From Thermothielavioides terrestris NRRL 8126 (Eukaryota > Ascomycota > Sordariomycetes > Sordariales > Chaetomiaceae): a DNA stretch of 64,000 bases. The translations under genes were made by a program, and so were the position numbers. The stretch spans positions 992,001 to 1,056,000 of the forward strand of contig NC_016458.1 in assembly GCF_000226115.1 (NCBI RefSeq). Direction: 5' to 3'. Under the pieces are notes generated by a model, which made no database searches, was not told the origin of the DNA, and saw only the letters and a list, made by a program, of their open reading frames with translations. Shown one piece after another: positions 20,001 through 31,675 of the stretch; position 1 is the first letter of the stretch, and each line of letters begins with the position of its first letter.

Positions 20001-23000
20001 ACGACATCCCGAAGATCAAAGCGCCGCCCAAGCTTGACCAGAAGGCAATCCTCGCAAACCAGGCATCGATCAAAGAGGCTCGAGCCAGAGAGAAGGCAGA
20101 GAAGGCCAAGAGAGACGCCGAGGCCATTGCTAAAGCGAGAGCCCTGCGCGCCCCGCCCAAGACCGTGGCAGGAGAGGGCTCGGGGCTACAGGGCATCGCT
20201 GGTGTGCGAGGCAAGGACCATGCTCCGGTCATCAAGGACGAGATCATGGTTGGATCATCCTCTTCCGAAGAAGATGATTCCGAGGACGAGCGAATAGCGC
20301 TGAAGGCGAAGGCTAGCAACAAAAATCTCAACGAAGCCGAACGCCGTCATCTGCTCTTGTTGGCCGAAAAGCGCGGGCCTGTGAAGAAGGTCAAGCTGCA
20401 GAGATCAGCGAAGGACATGCGAGCGCGACTGATCCCGCCGATGGATGTGCTGCACCAAGCCATCCTAGAGTGGGATATCTTTCACGAAGGCAACGATCCT
20501 CCAAATGGCTACCGCTGCGAGGGCGTCTCTGATACGTACACTGATCCCCACAGCTACAAGCAGACCTTCTTCCCTCTCCTCATCAACGAGGCCTGGCGCT
20601 CCTTTGTCACGGCGAAGGACGAGGCGACGTCCAAGCCCTTTGGCATCAAGGTGCTCAACCGCACGGCGGTGGACAAGTTTGTGGAAATTGTTGCTTCGGT
20701 GCCCGCGCAGGTCAGCAAGGATCGTGGCCTCTCGGAGGGTGACATCGTCATCTTTTCAAAAGGGGAGGATCCGCTCAACCAACCGACGGAGCTGCACTGC
20801 CTCTCGCGGATATGGAAGACGACGTACAAGAAGGACACCGTCGAGGTTCTCTACCGCCTCAACGCCAGGGGAAACCAGATCCTGCCGGTCCTTCTTCCAG
20901 GTTCCGAGTTCCATGTCGTCAAAATCACCAACATGACGACGATCGAGCGCGAGTATGCTGCGCTGGAGAGCTTGCAGTACTACGATCTCATGGACGAAGT
21001 CCTGAAGGCGCAGCCGTCACCGATGCTGACGTTTGGTGAGGAGGCGGTGAGAGGGGTCATGCAGAACTACCAGCTCAACCCGGGTCAGGCTCGCGCCATC
21101 CTCAACGCGAAAGAAAACGACGGCTTCACCCTGATTCAAGGTCCGCCAGGTACTGGCAAGACCAAGACGATCGTCGCCATGGTTGGCTGTCTTCTTACCG
21201 GGGTGCTCAAGTCATCAAATGGCGGCGTGGCGCTTGCTAGACCCGGCGGTGCTGCACCTGCTGGATCGGCACCGTCGAAGAAGCTGCTTGTCTGCGCGCC
21301 CAGCAATGCCGCCGTGGACGAGCTGGTGCTGCGGTTGAAGGCTGGCGTCAAAACGATGAATGGGACGACGCATAAGATCGAAGTGCTGCGTTTAGGCCGC
21401 AGCGATGCGATCAACGCTGCCGTCAAAGATGTCACGCTTGACGAGCTGGTCAGGATTCGGATGGAAGCCGAAATCAACAACGGCGGCCCTAGCGATCGAG
21501 AGAAGCTGCACCAGGAAGCCGGCGAGCTCAAGGAGAAGGTCGCGGAACTGAAACCGCAACTCGAGGCAGCTCGGGCGAGCGATAACCGCGCTCTTGCCAT
21601 GAAGCTGCAGCGCGAGTTCGATGAGCTGAAGCGTCGCCAGGCTCACATCGGCGCCAAGATCGACGCCCAAAAGAGCGACGGGAACACCTTCGCCCGCGAG
21701 GTTGAGATCAAGCGCCGGCAGATCCAGCAGGATATCCTCGATAAGGCTCAGGTCTTGTGCGCCACGCTGAGCGGCAGCGGCCACGAGATGTTCAAGAACC
21801 TCAACGTCGAGTTTGAGACGGTCATCATCGACGAGGCAGCTCAGTGCGTCGAGTTGAGCGCCCTCATCCCGCTTAAGTATGGCTGCTCAAAGTGCATCCT
21901 CGTCGGTGATCCTAAGCAGCTGCCGCCGACTGTGCTCTCGCAATCTGCCGCACGGTACGGCTACGACCAGAGCTTGTTTGTCCGGATGCAGAAGAATCAC
22001 GCTAAGGACGTCCACCTGCTTGACATGCAATATCGCATGCACCCCGAGATTAGCCGGTTTCCCAGCAAGGTATTTTACGAGGGCCTGTTACAGGATGGCG
22101 CCGACATGGGAAAGCTGCGCCTGCAGCCGTGGCACCAAAGCGTCCTCCTCGGACCTTACCGCTTCTTCGATGTCAAGGGCTCGCAGGAGCGTGGGCCAAA
22201 AAACCAGTCGTTAGTCAACGAGGAAGAGCTGAAGGTGGCGCTGCAGCTGTACCGCCGCTTCCGCACGGACTACAGCAATGTCGATCTGAAGGGCAAGATT
22301 GGCATTATCACGCCTTATAAGGCGCAGTTGTTCCGGCTCCGGCAGCGGTTCACGGAAAAGTACGGTGAAGGGATTACCGAGGAAATCGAGTTCAACACGA
22401 CGGACGCGTTCCAGGGCCGCGAGTGTGAGATTATCATCTTCTCCTGCGTTCGAGCCAGCCCGACTGGCGGTATCGGTTTCATGACGGACATCCGCCGTAT
22501 GAACGTCGGTCTGACCCGTGCCAAGTCGTCACTGTGGATCCTGGGTGATTCTCGCGCACTGGTTCAGGGTGAATTCTGGGCCAAGCTCATTGAGGATGCA
22601 AAGCAACGCGATCGCTACACGAACGGAAACATCATGGCACTGCTCAGCCAACCGGGTCCGAAGGTGCCGCTCGCATCGCTTGCTGCACCATCCCCTCGCC
22701 CGACCGAGGCCCAGGGGTTGGCATGGGAGGAAAATGATGTGATGATGACTGATGCGCCGGTCAATCACAAACAGGAATCCCCTACAAGCATGTCTAGCAC
22801 GCCAGCACAGCAGGGATGGGGCACGCCAAGGCCGTACCAGGATGAAGAGACGACGGCGCCGCCACCGCTTCCTTACCGCGGCACGGGCATCGGTGGCCTC
22901 AACGAGAAAGGAGAGGTTACGGCCATAATGCCGAGGGGCGCGGGACCGCCCATGATCCAATCTACGACCGGGTCCGCGGGCAAGAAGAGGCAGCGCGATA

Positions 23001-23416
23001 ACGATGACGGCCACGCCAGCACTAAGAAGGCAAGCGATGATGCCAAACCCACCAGGCTTCGCCATCAGATTTGAACCTCGGCTGACAAGCTCATCTCTAG
23101 ACGCAACACAACTCTGACCGAGCCCCCGTTAAACCCCCGACAGGTCCCAACGCGGCTCAACCGCCCAAAACACCGGGCGATCCTTCAGGAATGGAAGTGC
23201 TAGGCATGACGCCCCCTACGCGACCACCTCCCCCACAACCTCGGCCCCCTCCAATCCGTCCGCCTGGACCCAATGCGCCCAAGGTGAGTTGAAATTGATC
23301 ATCATGCGGGCTGTGTCACACAGATGACTGACGGGCCTGAACTGCAGGGGCAAGTGGTGATGCCCAAACGGCCCAACGCGGATCCTTTCATTAGGAGGAA
23401 GCCTGGCAAACGTTGA
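17043..23416 (+). CDS. SEN1: SEN1-type RNA/DNA helicase (SF1B)
   Basis: Nuclear helicase for RNA polymerase II termination and R-loop removal. Exons 17043-17398, 17482-23029, 23101-23283 and 23348-23416 give 2051 aa, close to yeast Sen1. The N-terminal half is a long helical, HEAT-like region. The helicase core has Walker A GPPGTGKTKT (about 1339), motif II DEAAQ (about 1569), GDPKQLPPTV, QYRMHP, ITPYKAQ, TTDAFQGRE, and RRMNVGLTRAKSSLWILGD (about 1790). The tail is Pro-rich and ends PNADPFIRRKPGKR. The C-terminal exons were found by noting a Pro-rich frame after the apparent stop at 23074. The junction AAG|GCAAGC to CTCTAG closes in phase with a CTGAC branch site and implies a GC-AG intron; without it the protein would end at RLRHQI. 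Core call firm; tail model likely. Confidence 0.93.
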
Positions 23417-24793
23417 ACAGGCAAGCGACGACCTGTTTATAGCTGCTCTGCTCATATTTTTTTTTTTTTTTTTTTTCCCACTCTTGCTCGCCATCTCCGT
23501 CGTTCGATTTAGAGCATCTTTGAGCATCATGCATACCATAGAGACGGGTCAGGGTGGTTCACATGAATGGGATCTGGACACTGGTGGCATTACACGGCAT
23601 GGGGTGATACACAGGTTTTTTTTTTTTTCCGATTAGAGCCCTTTCTCGGCTGGGTATCTGGGTGTTCTTGCGGAAATCGGTTCCGGGAAGCGTTGGCGGG
23701 CGAGAAGCGAAGGCGACGCGGCTGCAGGAAGCGTCCGGCCCCGGGCGTGTCCTGCTTATTTTCGTTGTTTTTCTCCCTTCGCGGTGTGGTGGCAACTGAC
23801 TAGAAGCAGCTGGGTTGCGTTACATTACATCGCGTTGCATGGCCGCTGACTAGAAGGAGGCCGTGGCGAAACTCCACGCCCACTGATAGCCGTTGAGGAT
23901 GCTAGGAGATGGAGGACTCCGGGTTGCTTTGGACTCTGACCGGTGACTGCGCGCGGCTGCTTGTCGCCTTGTCTTCGGGAGGGCAGCAGACGCATAGTAG
24001 ATTCCGACCCCGCCGAGGGGGTTCCTCCGAAGGCCGCAGATGAGTTTCTCCCGTCATCGCGCAACGTAGACTCGCGAAGACGAGAACCGCAGTTCTCTCT
24101 CCCTGCTTTGCCGCCACCCGTCGTGGCTTGTAAACCCAGAGGCCCGAGGCCCTCAATCCGGCCGTCTATGAAGCATGCAACCTGGCTCGCCTCAGCCACC
24201 AAACTGCGATGCTTTCAAGGACCTCTTACCTGCCGTACTGTCTGGCGGTCTTTCGCCATGAGTCTCCGACAACCGATCAAGAGGCAAGGGGCAGGGTTCG
24301 GGTTGCAACATTCTCCGGGATCTCGTCTCCCAATACGCATACTGTGCAGTATACGGACAAGCCTTACTCTGGTAGCCATGCACATTGCAGTCACTGGCAT
24401 GCTGTTTCTACGGCGACTTTCTTGCCAAGATTGGCCGCGGAAATGGCATGCTTGGGCAATGTGCCTTGCGGAGACCCTGCCCGGAGTTGAGATGAAGACC
24501 TGACATCATGCCCGCCCGCTTGCATTCCGTTGCCCGTCCATGCCATTTGTTCGACGTCGCTGAGCCCGCCAGACTTTGACGGACAGCCGTGCTAGGCAAT
24601 TGGGGCGGACAGTGCTGGACAGACCTCGGCCTCGTCGCGGCGAACGGTATCACCACGGTCCGGAGTTAGAAGATTCTTGCGTGACACGATCTCTAGCTAA
24701 CACACCCGACCCTTCCTGGAGATACACGCGCCTGCAGCCTCGAAGCGCCGGGGAGCGGGGGCTCGTCCACCACTTGCACATTATACGAGCTGC
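23417..24793. other. Intergenic, SEN1 / Ser-rich gene
   Basis: About 1.4 kb. It includes two T-runs (23457-23476 and 23620-23629), likely in the SEN1 3' flank. Several 60-190 aa frames on both strands have no recognisable features. Nothing else is supported. Confidence 0.5.
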
Positions 24794-27049
24794 ATGGTCG
24801 TGGGGATGAAGATGGCCGCCGTTCGTTCGTTCGACCGCCAGGACAGGTCGTCAGCCACGGGCACTGTCAGATCCAGGGGCGCCATCTCACCGGCGGCGAC
24901 GCAGCGCAACCGTCCCTGGTCGTTCCCCGGTCGGTATGGCTCGACGAGCGTTATGGACGGCATGCTCCGCTCGGACACACTGCGACGCAGGGCGAGGAGG
25001 ACTTCCGAAGGGAACGTGGTAGAAGATCTGATCGACTTTTTCCGCAATACGCCGCCGCCGCCCGGAAACTTTGTGTCCACGCCGGATCCTCTTGATGAGA
25101 AGCCGAAAGAGAACAAGCGGTTTGCTTTTTGGCCGTTCCGCAGGAAGGCGAATGTGGCGGGCAAGGAGGCGCGCGCGGCACCCAGACGCATCAAGCTTCC
25201 AGACTCGGCGGTGGCGGGGACGACTGTCGACGGGTATCGTCATATTGCCATCTCCATCCCGATTGAGTATGCGCACCTGGAGCTCCTGACCGACAATACC
25301 GCAGTTCCAGGCGCCGAGCATGCTAAGGCCGGGCAGGTGGAAGATGAGAGTAAGGTGCCGTCCTTCGTCAAGGCCGACTACAGCTCTCGGACGGAACAAG
25401 ATCACCGAAAAGCAGAGCCGTCGGCCCTTCGAACTGGGGATACGGTCGTCGACGCTGGCACGCCGGCTGCCCCGTCCGAGCTATCACCGCGTCAAAACAC
25501 CCGCCGCTCTGGGTCTACTGTGGCCATGATGAAGGACGGGCCCGAGAAGAAGCGGGCTTTGCATCACCAACCTGTCATCGGGCGCTGGTTGGCCAACAGT
25601 GAGGACCTACAAGGCATCTGGGCTTGTCAATCGGGGAATTCACATCTTCTCGGCAAGCGGCCATCTTCGCCTGAGAGCGTTTCCAGCACCAGCAGTGAGC
25701 CCATCAATTCGGAAGCGGAAACGGTGTACATCCCTTCGCCCTCTTCCGGTGCTGGGCTCCCAAACTCCTCGCGCTCCAACAACTCGGACGAAGAAACGGC
25801 CAGCTATCACACGCCCGCGCTTTCCCCTTCATCCCCGGGGTTTCCCCCTAGAGAGGCCCCCGATATATGGGGCGAAAGCGAAAACTGGTCAGCTCTGTCC
25901 GACTTGTCAGCACCATACGGCCGGGGCACATTCCAGACATCGAGTAGTGCGCATGGAGCCAGCTTTTCGCATCATGTCATGTACCGGGATCACCAACCCC
26001 ATACGCTCTCGGACATTCCCTCAGAAACACAGACCCTGCAGAGCTTCCATCTCGCCCCAACCCCAGTAACGGTGGTGGCCGACATCGAGCCGTCCACGCA
26101 GACACCCTCGCGACACATAGGGCCCGGCACAAACGATGAAGCATCGTCCGCCGATACCAGCTCCCAACCTCGCACGCCAGTCCTTGTCGAGAGACGCCGC
26201 CCCCGACGAGTGCGCGGCATCTCAGACTTGAGAGTTCTCGCACCGAGCCCGGACCCTTCTCCCTGCGCCTCCCAGGCCGGTCACCCCAGCCCCGTATCCC
26301 AGTCCCCGCCACGCTCCGCGTCGCGCGGGGATCACATCCGACGCTACGACGACGGGCGCCAGCGAGCGCGGCAGCGCGAATTCGACCTCCTCCTCCTAGA
26401 CCGCCTGGAGAGGCTAGAGCAGGCCTTCGAGCGCTGGACGAGCGCGCTCGTGCCGCTTCTCGGGCGCCCTAGTCGCGGCGTGGCTGAGTCAGCGCGGGAG
26501 AGCGGGGTGATGTCAGACGGGCTGGAGGACGAAAGGAGCAGCGTGAGCAGTGGTGGTGGTGGCTTTGATCTGTCCGGGGCGCGAGGTTGGTCTGTTGGTG
26601 GGATTGGCCGGAGGGGGGATGCCACGGGCGATTATGCCATTGAGAAGACGGGGGAGGAGGAGGAGGAGGAGGAGGAGGAGGAGGAGGAGGAGGAGGAAAG
26701 CATCAACGATACGAGCTGGCTTTGCGGCATGTCGAATTCTAGCAGTGCTTCCGTGCCCAGTTTAAGGGGAACGCCGGCGGCTTCCGGCAGGCGTGGAGGG
26801 GCAGTTCCCACGCCCGACGACTTTCTTATTGCAGGGCAGAGGGGCGGGCCGAGTCCGGTGGGAGGTGACTGGTGGACGACGTTTGCAGGGAGACGGCACC
26901 AGTGTCCTGAATGGCGTCTGAGTTCCAGCCGACTTGATGAGCCTCAATTTCCGCTCGGAGGCAGTGCCGTGGAAGACCCGGGCGGGTGGGGCGGCCTCGA
27001 GGTGGTGATGAGGGAAATAATATCGGGTGCCATCCCACCTAGGACCTAG
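24794..27049 (+). CDS. Hypothetical Ser/Pro-rich protein with coiled coil
   Basis: I do not recognise this protein. One open frame of 751 aa; the true start may be 24794 or an internal Met such as MDGMLRSDTLRRRARRTSEG near 24953. The N-terminal third has conserved-looking patches (NVVEDLIDFFRNTPPPP, RFAFWPFRRK, RRIKLPDSAVAGTT..GYRHIAISIP). The middle is a long Ser/Thr/Pro-rich segment with many potential phosphosites. Around residues 515-555 a charged heptad-like helix reads RQREFDLLLLDRLERLEQAFERW, probably a coiled coil. Near 26652-26697 a (GAG)n microsatellite encodes about 15 Glu. No membrane segments or signal peptide. Uninterrupted length and composition support a real gene; function unknown. 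Confidence 0.6.
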   Translation: MVVGMKMAAVRSFDRQDRSSATGTVRSRGAISPAATQRNRPWSFPGRYGSTSVMDGMLRSDTLRRRARRTSEGNVVEDLIDFFRNTPPPPGNFVSTPDPLDEKPKENKRFAFWPFRRKANVAGKEARAAPRRIKLPDSAVAGTTVDGYRHIAISIPIEYAHLELLTDNTAVPGAEHAKAGQVEDESKVPSFVKADYSSRTEQDHRKAEPSALRTGDTVVDAGTPAAPSELSPRQNTRRSGSTVAMMKDGPEKKRALHHQPVIGRWLANSEDLQGIWACQSGNSHLLGKRPSSPESVSSTSSEPINSEAETVYIPSPSSGAGLPNSSRSNNSDEETASYHTPALSPSSPGFPPREAPDIWGESENWSALSDLSAPYGRGTFQTSSSAHGASFSHHVMYRDHQPHTLSDIPSETQTLQSFHLAPTPVTVVADIEPSTQTPSRHIGPGTNDEASSADTSSQPRTPVLVERRRPRRVRGISDLRVLAPSPDPSPCASQAGHPSPVSQSPPRSASRGDHIRRYDDGRQRARQREFDLLLLDRLERLEQAFERWTSALVPLLGRPSRGVAESARESGVMSDGLEDERSSVSSGGGGFDLSGARGWSVGGIGRRGDATGDYAIEKTGEEEEEEEEEEEEEEESINDTSWLCGMSNSSSASVPSLRGTPAASGRRGGAVPTPDDFLIAGQRGGPSPVGGDWWTTFAGRRHQCPEWRLSSSRLDEPQFPLGGSAVEDPGGWGGLEVVMREIISGAIPPRT
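26652..26697 (+). repeat. (GAG)n microsatellite inside a CDS
   Basis: A run of about 15 GAG/GGA triplets encoding poly-Glu in the Ser-rich gene. Triplet repeats of this kind commonly vary in length between strains. Confidence 0.9.
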
Positions 27050-27338
27050 GGAGTTAATAATGTAATGCCGGACACTGGTTGGGGCAAATAGCTTAGGCGC
27101 ATAGGACAGAGTCGAGCAATTGGAAGGAAGCCCTGCTACAGCCACCATGTTTCTCTGTCTCAGCGTTACCCCTTTAAACGAAGCTCGGCACGTCGAGTGC
27201 GCGAGCGGGTTTCTCTTGCGTCAACTCGAGAGAGGAGGAGGAGCGGTCGGTCGTCCCTAGTTCCCGAGCAAGGATGATGATTCAAAGCGACGTTCTACGA
27301 AGACCAAATACCAGCAGCCTTATCCCCCCCAAGATCCT

Positions 27339-29009
27339 CTAATATACACCATGCGGATACTCGGTCGGGATGCTGGCCGTATTCGGCACAACCGAGGGCA
27401 CCCCGTCGTATGCCCTCGGCTCGAACGTCTTGCTGGCAAACGGCGGCATCCTCCTGACAGGCACAAGCTCGCTGATGTGGGTTGCGATGTTCAGCAGCAG
27501 ACTCTCGCTCCACGGTCGGCCGAGGATCTCCATGCCGACGGGAACGCCCAGCGGGGCGTCGGCGGAAGGAGGGGAGAAGCCAGCGGGCACACAGACGACG
27601 GGATGGCCGGTCAAGGCGGCCAGGATGCCGTTTCTGCCCGCCTGGGACGGCGAACCGATCTTGACGACAAGATTTTTCTGCTCCGGGTAGATAACCGCGT
27701 CGAGCTTGTTGCTCGCAAAGGTGGCGCCGAGTGTGCGCGTCAGCTGCCGGATGCGCCCCAGCGTTTCGAAGTAGGCGGCGTCGCCGGTTGAGCAACGCGA
27801 CGCCCTCCTGATGAAGTTGTGCTGCGCGGGGATGACGAGGAAGCTGCCGCTGTCGTACAGCTCGCGGAATCCCGCGGGGCGGGAGTGCGGGCTGGCGGTT
27901 CCTGCAGCCAGGTAAGCGTCGAGCATCTCCCTAAACTCGTACGCCTGCACGTCGAGCTCGGCAAGCGCGAGCGTGTCGTAGACGGGCGCCGTAATGTTCA
28001 CCACGGTGGCACCCGCCCTTGTCAGATGGAAAATCATGTTGGCCATCACGTCGTTAACCGGCGTTGTCTCAGCAGATGCTGTACGGTTGAAGAAGCCGCT
28101 TAACAGGCCAAAGCGCAGCCCTTTCAGGCCGCCGCCGTGCAGGTGGGCAGAGTAGTCCGCGCGTCTGACAGGGGCAGGGGCCAGGGCTGTGGCGTTGTCG
28201 CGGGCATCGAAGCCGGCGCTCGCCATGACCGTCAGCGCAACGGCGAGGTCCCTGGGATTACGTGCCATTGCGCCGACGGCATCCTGCGCAAAGCTCACCG
28301 GGATGACGCCGGCCCGAGTAATCAGGCCTCTCGTGGGGCGGAACGAGAACAGCGAGTTCGCGCTGGCGGGGCTGCGCAGCGAGTTGACCGTGTCGGTGCC
28401 GGTGGCAAGGACGGCCAGGCTCGCGGCAACCGCTGCTCCGGCCCCCCCGCTACTCCCGCCTGGCGTCCGGCTCAGGTCGTAGGGATTGACCGCCTGGCCA
28501 CCAAGCGAGGAGACCGTCAGTCCTTCGAGGGCCATCTCGTGCATGTTGGTCTTGCCGAGGATCACCGCTCTAGCATCCGCCAGCGCCCTCACCGTTGGCG
28601 CGTCGGCCAAAGGCTCGTTGTCTATCAGCGCCCGACACCCACCTGTGGTGCTCATGCCCGCCGCATCGAAGTTGTCCTTGAGGAGCACGGGGATGCAGAA
28701 CAGCGGCCCCGTGACGTAGCCGGCCGCGATCCGCTCGTCCAGGCGGTCAGCAACAACGAGCGCTTCGCGGTTCAGCGAGATGACCGCATTGAGGATCGGG
28801 TTGAGCTCCTCGATGCGCGTAATGAAGGCAGAAACGATGCCTCGGCACGTCGTGCGGCCCTTGAAGAGCGCATCGTGCACCCCGGCAATGGTGGTCTCGC
28901 GCACGTCAAACACGTCAACCAACCCCCATGCCCCGCTCAGGCTGAGAGACACCACGGTAATCACAGTGACTATGGCGTGGAAGGCTGCCATGGGTGCGTG
29001 TAAAACCAT
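27339..29009 (-). CDS. Amidase signature family hydrolase, probably secreted
   Basis: Ser-Ser-Lys amidase that hydrolyses amide (or ester) bonds. Single exon, 556 aa, normal length. Residues 7-30 are hydrophobic and end in AWG, fitting a signal peptide or signal anchor. The catalytic triad is visible with correct spacing: Lys111 in PVLLKDN, Ser186 in the glycine-rich GGSSGGA, and Ser210 in GTDTVNSLRSPAS (75 and 24 residues apart, as in FAAH). The nucleophile loop is unusual: TVNSLRSP replaces the common GGS(I/V)R.P, so the oxyanion-loop glycines are missing although Ser is kept. Substrate unknown; fungal relatives include acetamidase- and glutamyl-tRNA-amidotransferase-like proteins. It is convergent with the Ser-rich gene, 289 bp away. 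Confidence 0.88.
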   Translation of the reverse strand: MVLHAPMAAFHAIVTVITVVSLSLSGAWGLVDVFDVRETTIAGVHDALFKGRTTCRGIVSAFITRIEELNPILNAVISLNREALVVADRLDERIAAGYVTGPLFCIPVLLKDNFDAAGMSTTGGCRALIDNEPLADAPTVRALADARAVILGKTNMHEMALEGLTVSSLGGQAVNPYDLSRTPGGSSGGAGAAVAASLAVLATGTDTVNSLRSPASANSLFSFRPTRGLITRAGVIPVSFAQDAVGAMARNPRDLAVALTVMASAGFDARDNATALAPAPVRRADYSAHLHGGGLKGLRFGLLSGFFNRTASAETTPVNDVMANMIFHLTRAGATVVNITAPVYDTLALAELDVQAYEFREMLDAYLAAGTASPHSRPAGFRELYDSGSFLVIPAQHNFIRRASRCSTGDAAYFETLGRIRQLTRTLGATFASNKLDAVIYPEQKNLVVKIGSPSQAGRNGILAALTGHPVVCVPAGFSPPSADAPLGVPVGMEILGRPWSESLLLNIATHISELVPVRRMPPFASKTFEPRAYDGVPSVVPNTASIPTEYPHGVY

Positions 29010-29698
29010 GCCATCTCTCGGAGCCCGGGATGCACAGGAAGAGTGGCGCAGGGCGGTCAGGGGTAACCACCCCCCACCCCACGCTAGGAGGCGCCCAGGT
29101 AGTTACCCTTAGTTCAAGTCCATTAGCTGCAACACCCGCTACAGAAGCTGCAGATCCTCGCTAAAGCGATCGTCTGACGAGGTCTGCACGGACCATATCA
29201 AACCAATAATTCCATAATCGGTGCATAGTTGACTAACGTGAAGTGCGCTGAATGAAGTGGCGCTGGTTGATTCGCGATGCATCTCGATGATGGAGCAGAC
29301 CCAACTCCAAACCATCCAAGTCACCCTACGGCAAGACTCAAGTGCAATTGAGTTTTCTGAGCCCATATTTGGCCGGTTCCACAATGTCCTGCAATTTGAT
29401 AGCGGATCACCGATGCTCCGCACGCCGGAATTTCTCTCGGAGGAACCTGGTGAGAGGCAGATCATGGGCTCGACAGCGTCCCAGGTTCAATGTGCAAAGG
29501 TTACAAGCTCAAGCTGGATGTCCTCGACTCTCCCAGACCAGGCCCAAACAAAGAAACAGGTAACCAACAGAAATAACTAATCCTATCCCAGAAACTGTGA
29601 CAATTTTTTGTCTCATGGCCTAAAGGAAACCACTCGCCCGCTCATCTTTCCCGTCCGCCAGGACGTTCCTCGTCTCAACATCCTCGGCAACACAGAAC
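29010..29698. other. Intergenic, malate synthase 3' / amidase 5'
   Basis: About 0.7 kb between two minus-strand genes; presumed amidase promoter. Nothing recognisable beyond short frames. Confidence 0.5.
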
Positions 29699-31675
29699 TT
29701 ACAACTTGGAGGCCGGCTTGGGGCTCCCTGCCGACGTGATCTCGTTGTAAAGCAACCTGTTGTTGTTTTCCGTTCCGTCAGCTCTGTTACCCGTCCTCAA
29801 CATCTCGCCCACGGTGCGACCAGCAGGTAGGTACTCACGAAGTCAAGAAATCAGCATAGCCCTCGCCCGTGACCTGGCCCGAGAAGTATTGCGCCGCCAG
29901 CTGGTACTTGTTGCCCTTGGGCGCCTTGGCCGACAGCTCCTGCGCCTGCTCCTTGAGCAGCTTGAGCGCGTAGCCCTTGTCGACGCGCTTGCCCTCGGCC
30001 GTGGTGACCCCATGGCGCACCCACTGCCAGAGCTGGCTGCGCGACACCTCGGCCGTGGCCGCGTCCTCCCTAAAGAAAAGAACGACGATGTCAGTGGGGA
30101 AATTTATTCTTGACGGCCCCCCAACGACCATGAAGAAAGATATGCCTGAAGGTGAACCCACATCAGGTGGTTGATCGGCACGCAGCCAACGCCCCGCAGC
30201 CAGGCCTCCATGTACCCGAGGCCGATGTTCAGGTTCTTGCGGATGCCCTGCTCGGTGATCTGGCCGGGGACGTTCATGTTGAGGAGGTCGTTCGCGCCGA
30301 TGGAGACGTCCTCGCGGCGCACAAACAGCTGGTTCGGCGTGGGCATGTGCTTATTGAAGATGTCAGACGCGATGGACGCCAGCGCGGGATGGGCGACCCA
30401 GGTGCCGTCGTGCCCGGCGCGCACCTCGCGCAGCTTGTCCGCCCGGACGCCCTCCATCGCCTTCTCGTTGGCGGCCGGGTCGTCCTTGATGGGGATCTGC
30501 GCCGCCATGCCGCCCATGGCATGGACCCCGCGCTTGTGGCAGGTCTGGATGAGCAGCTTGACCTGTGGACGGCGGTACGCCACGTCAGTGTCGCGGTTCG
30601 AAAAGGCGCACACATACACACCACATGAGAGGGGTGGGGTGGAAGGAGGGGGGAGGGGGGTCCGCCACCCACATATGCATCCATGAAGGGCACCGTCATC
30701 GTAACACAGCTTCGGTCAGGAAGCACGAAATTGGAGTTCTGGCGGAACTTCTTGATGACGCTGAAGATGTAGTCCCAGCGGCCGCAGTTGAGGCCAGAGC
30801 TGTGGTCCCGCAGCTCGTAGATGATCTCCTCCATCTCGAAGGCGGCCAGGATGGTCTCGATCAGCACGGTGCCGCGGATCGTCCCGCGCGGCATGCCGAT
30901 GTAGTCCTGGGCCAGGTTGAACACGTCGTTCCAGAGGCGCGCCTCGAGGTGCGACTCCATCTTGGGCAGGTAGAAGTAGGGGCCGAAGCCGCGCTTGACC
31001 GTCTCGAAGGCGTTGTGGAAGAAGTACAGGCCAAAGTCGAAGAGGGATCCGCTCATGGGCTCACCGTCGACGGTGACGTGCTTCTCCTCCAGGTGCCAGC
31101 CACGCGGCCGCACGATGAGCGTCGGCAGCTTCCTGTCTGTCCGCAGCTTGTACTCCTTCCCCCCTTGCTTGAAATCGATCTGGCGCCGCACGGCGTCGTA
31201 GAGGTTCACCTGGCCGTTGACCATGTTATCCCACGTTGGCGCGCTCGAGTCTGCTCGAACTTGTTATTAGCCCGGCCGGTGGCTTAGATCTAGGAAGGGA
31301 CGCAACACACGCACCCTCGAAATCAGCCATGTAAGTCCAGACATCCGCATTCAGCGCATTCACCACCATCTTGCGGTCCGTGGGACCCGTGATCTCGACA
31401 CGGCGGTCGACCAGCCCCGGAGCGGGCGGCGCGCCCTTCCATGTCGGGTCCTCGCGGATGTGCTTTGTCTCGGGCAGGAAATCGGGGAGGGCGCCCTTGT
31501 CGAGCTCGGCCTGGCGGAGCTTGCGGCGCTCAAGGAGGGCCTTGCGGGTCGGGTTGAAGGTGCGCTGCAGCAGCGCAAGGAAGGCAAGCGCCTGGGGCGT
31601 CAGGATCTTGCGCTGGGACTCCTGGACGGGGCCGAGGACGTTGACGCCCTGCAGGACCGCCTCGTAGCTGGCCAT
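29699..31675 (-). CDS. Malate synthase, peroxisomal (glyoxylate cycle)
   Basis: Condenses acetyl-CoA with glyoxylate to malate, allowing growth on acetate and fatty acids. Exons 31675-31315, 31250-30673, 30562-30162, 30069-29839 and 29756-29699 give 542 aa, the usual length. The malate synthase signature [16 protein letters not shown] is present, as are [24 protein letters not shown] and [17 protein letters not shown] around catalytic acidic residues. The last exon is 58 nt and ends PASKL; the C-terminal SKL is a type 1 peroxisomal targeting signal. A shorter frame stops at DFLTS within the donor GTGAGT, so a single-frame reading would lose the PTS1. It lies upstream of the amidase and downstream of fumarase on the same strand. 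Confidence 0.95.
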
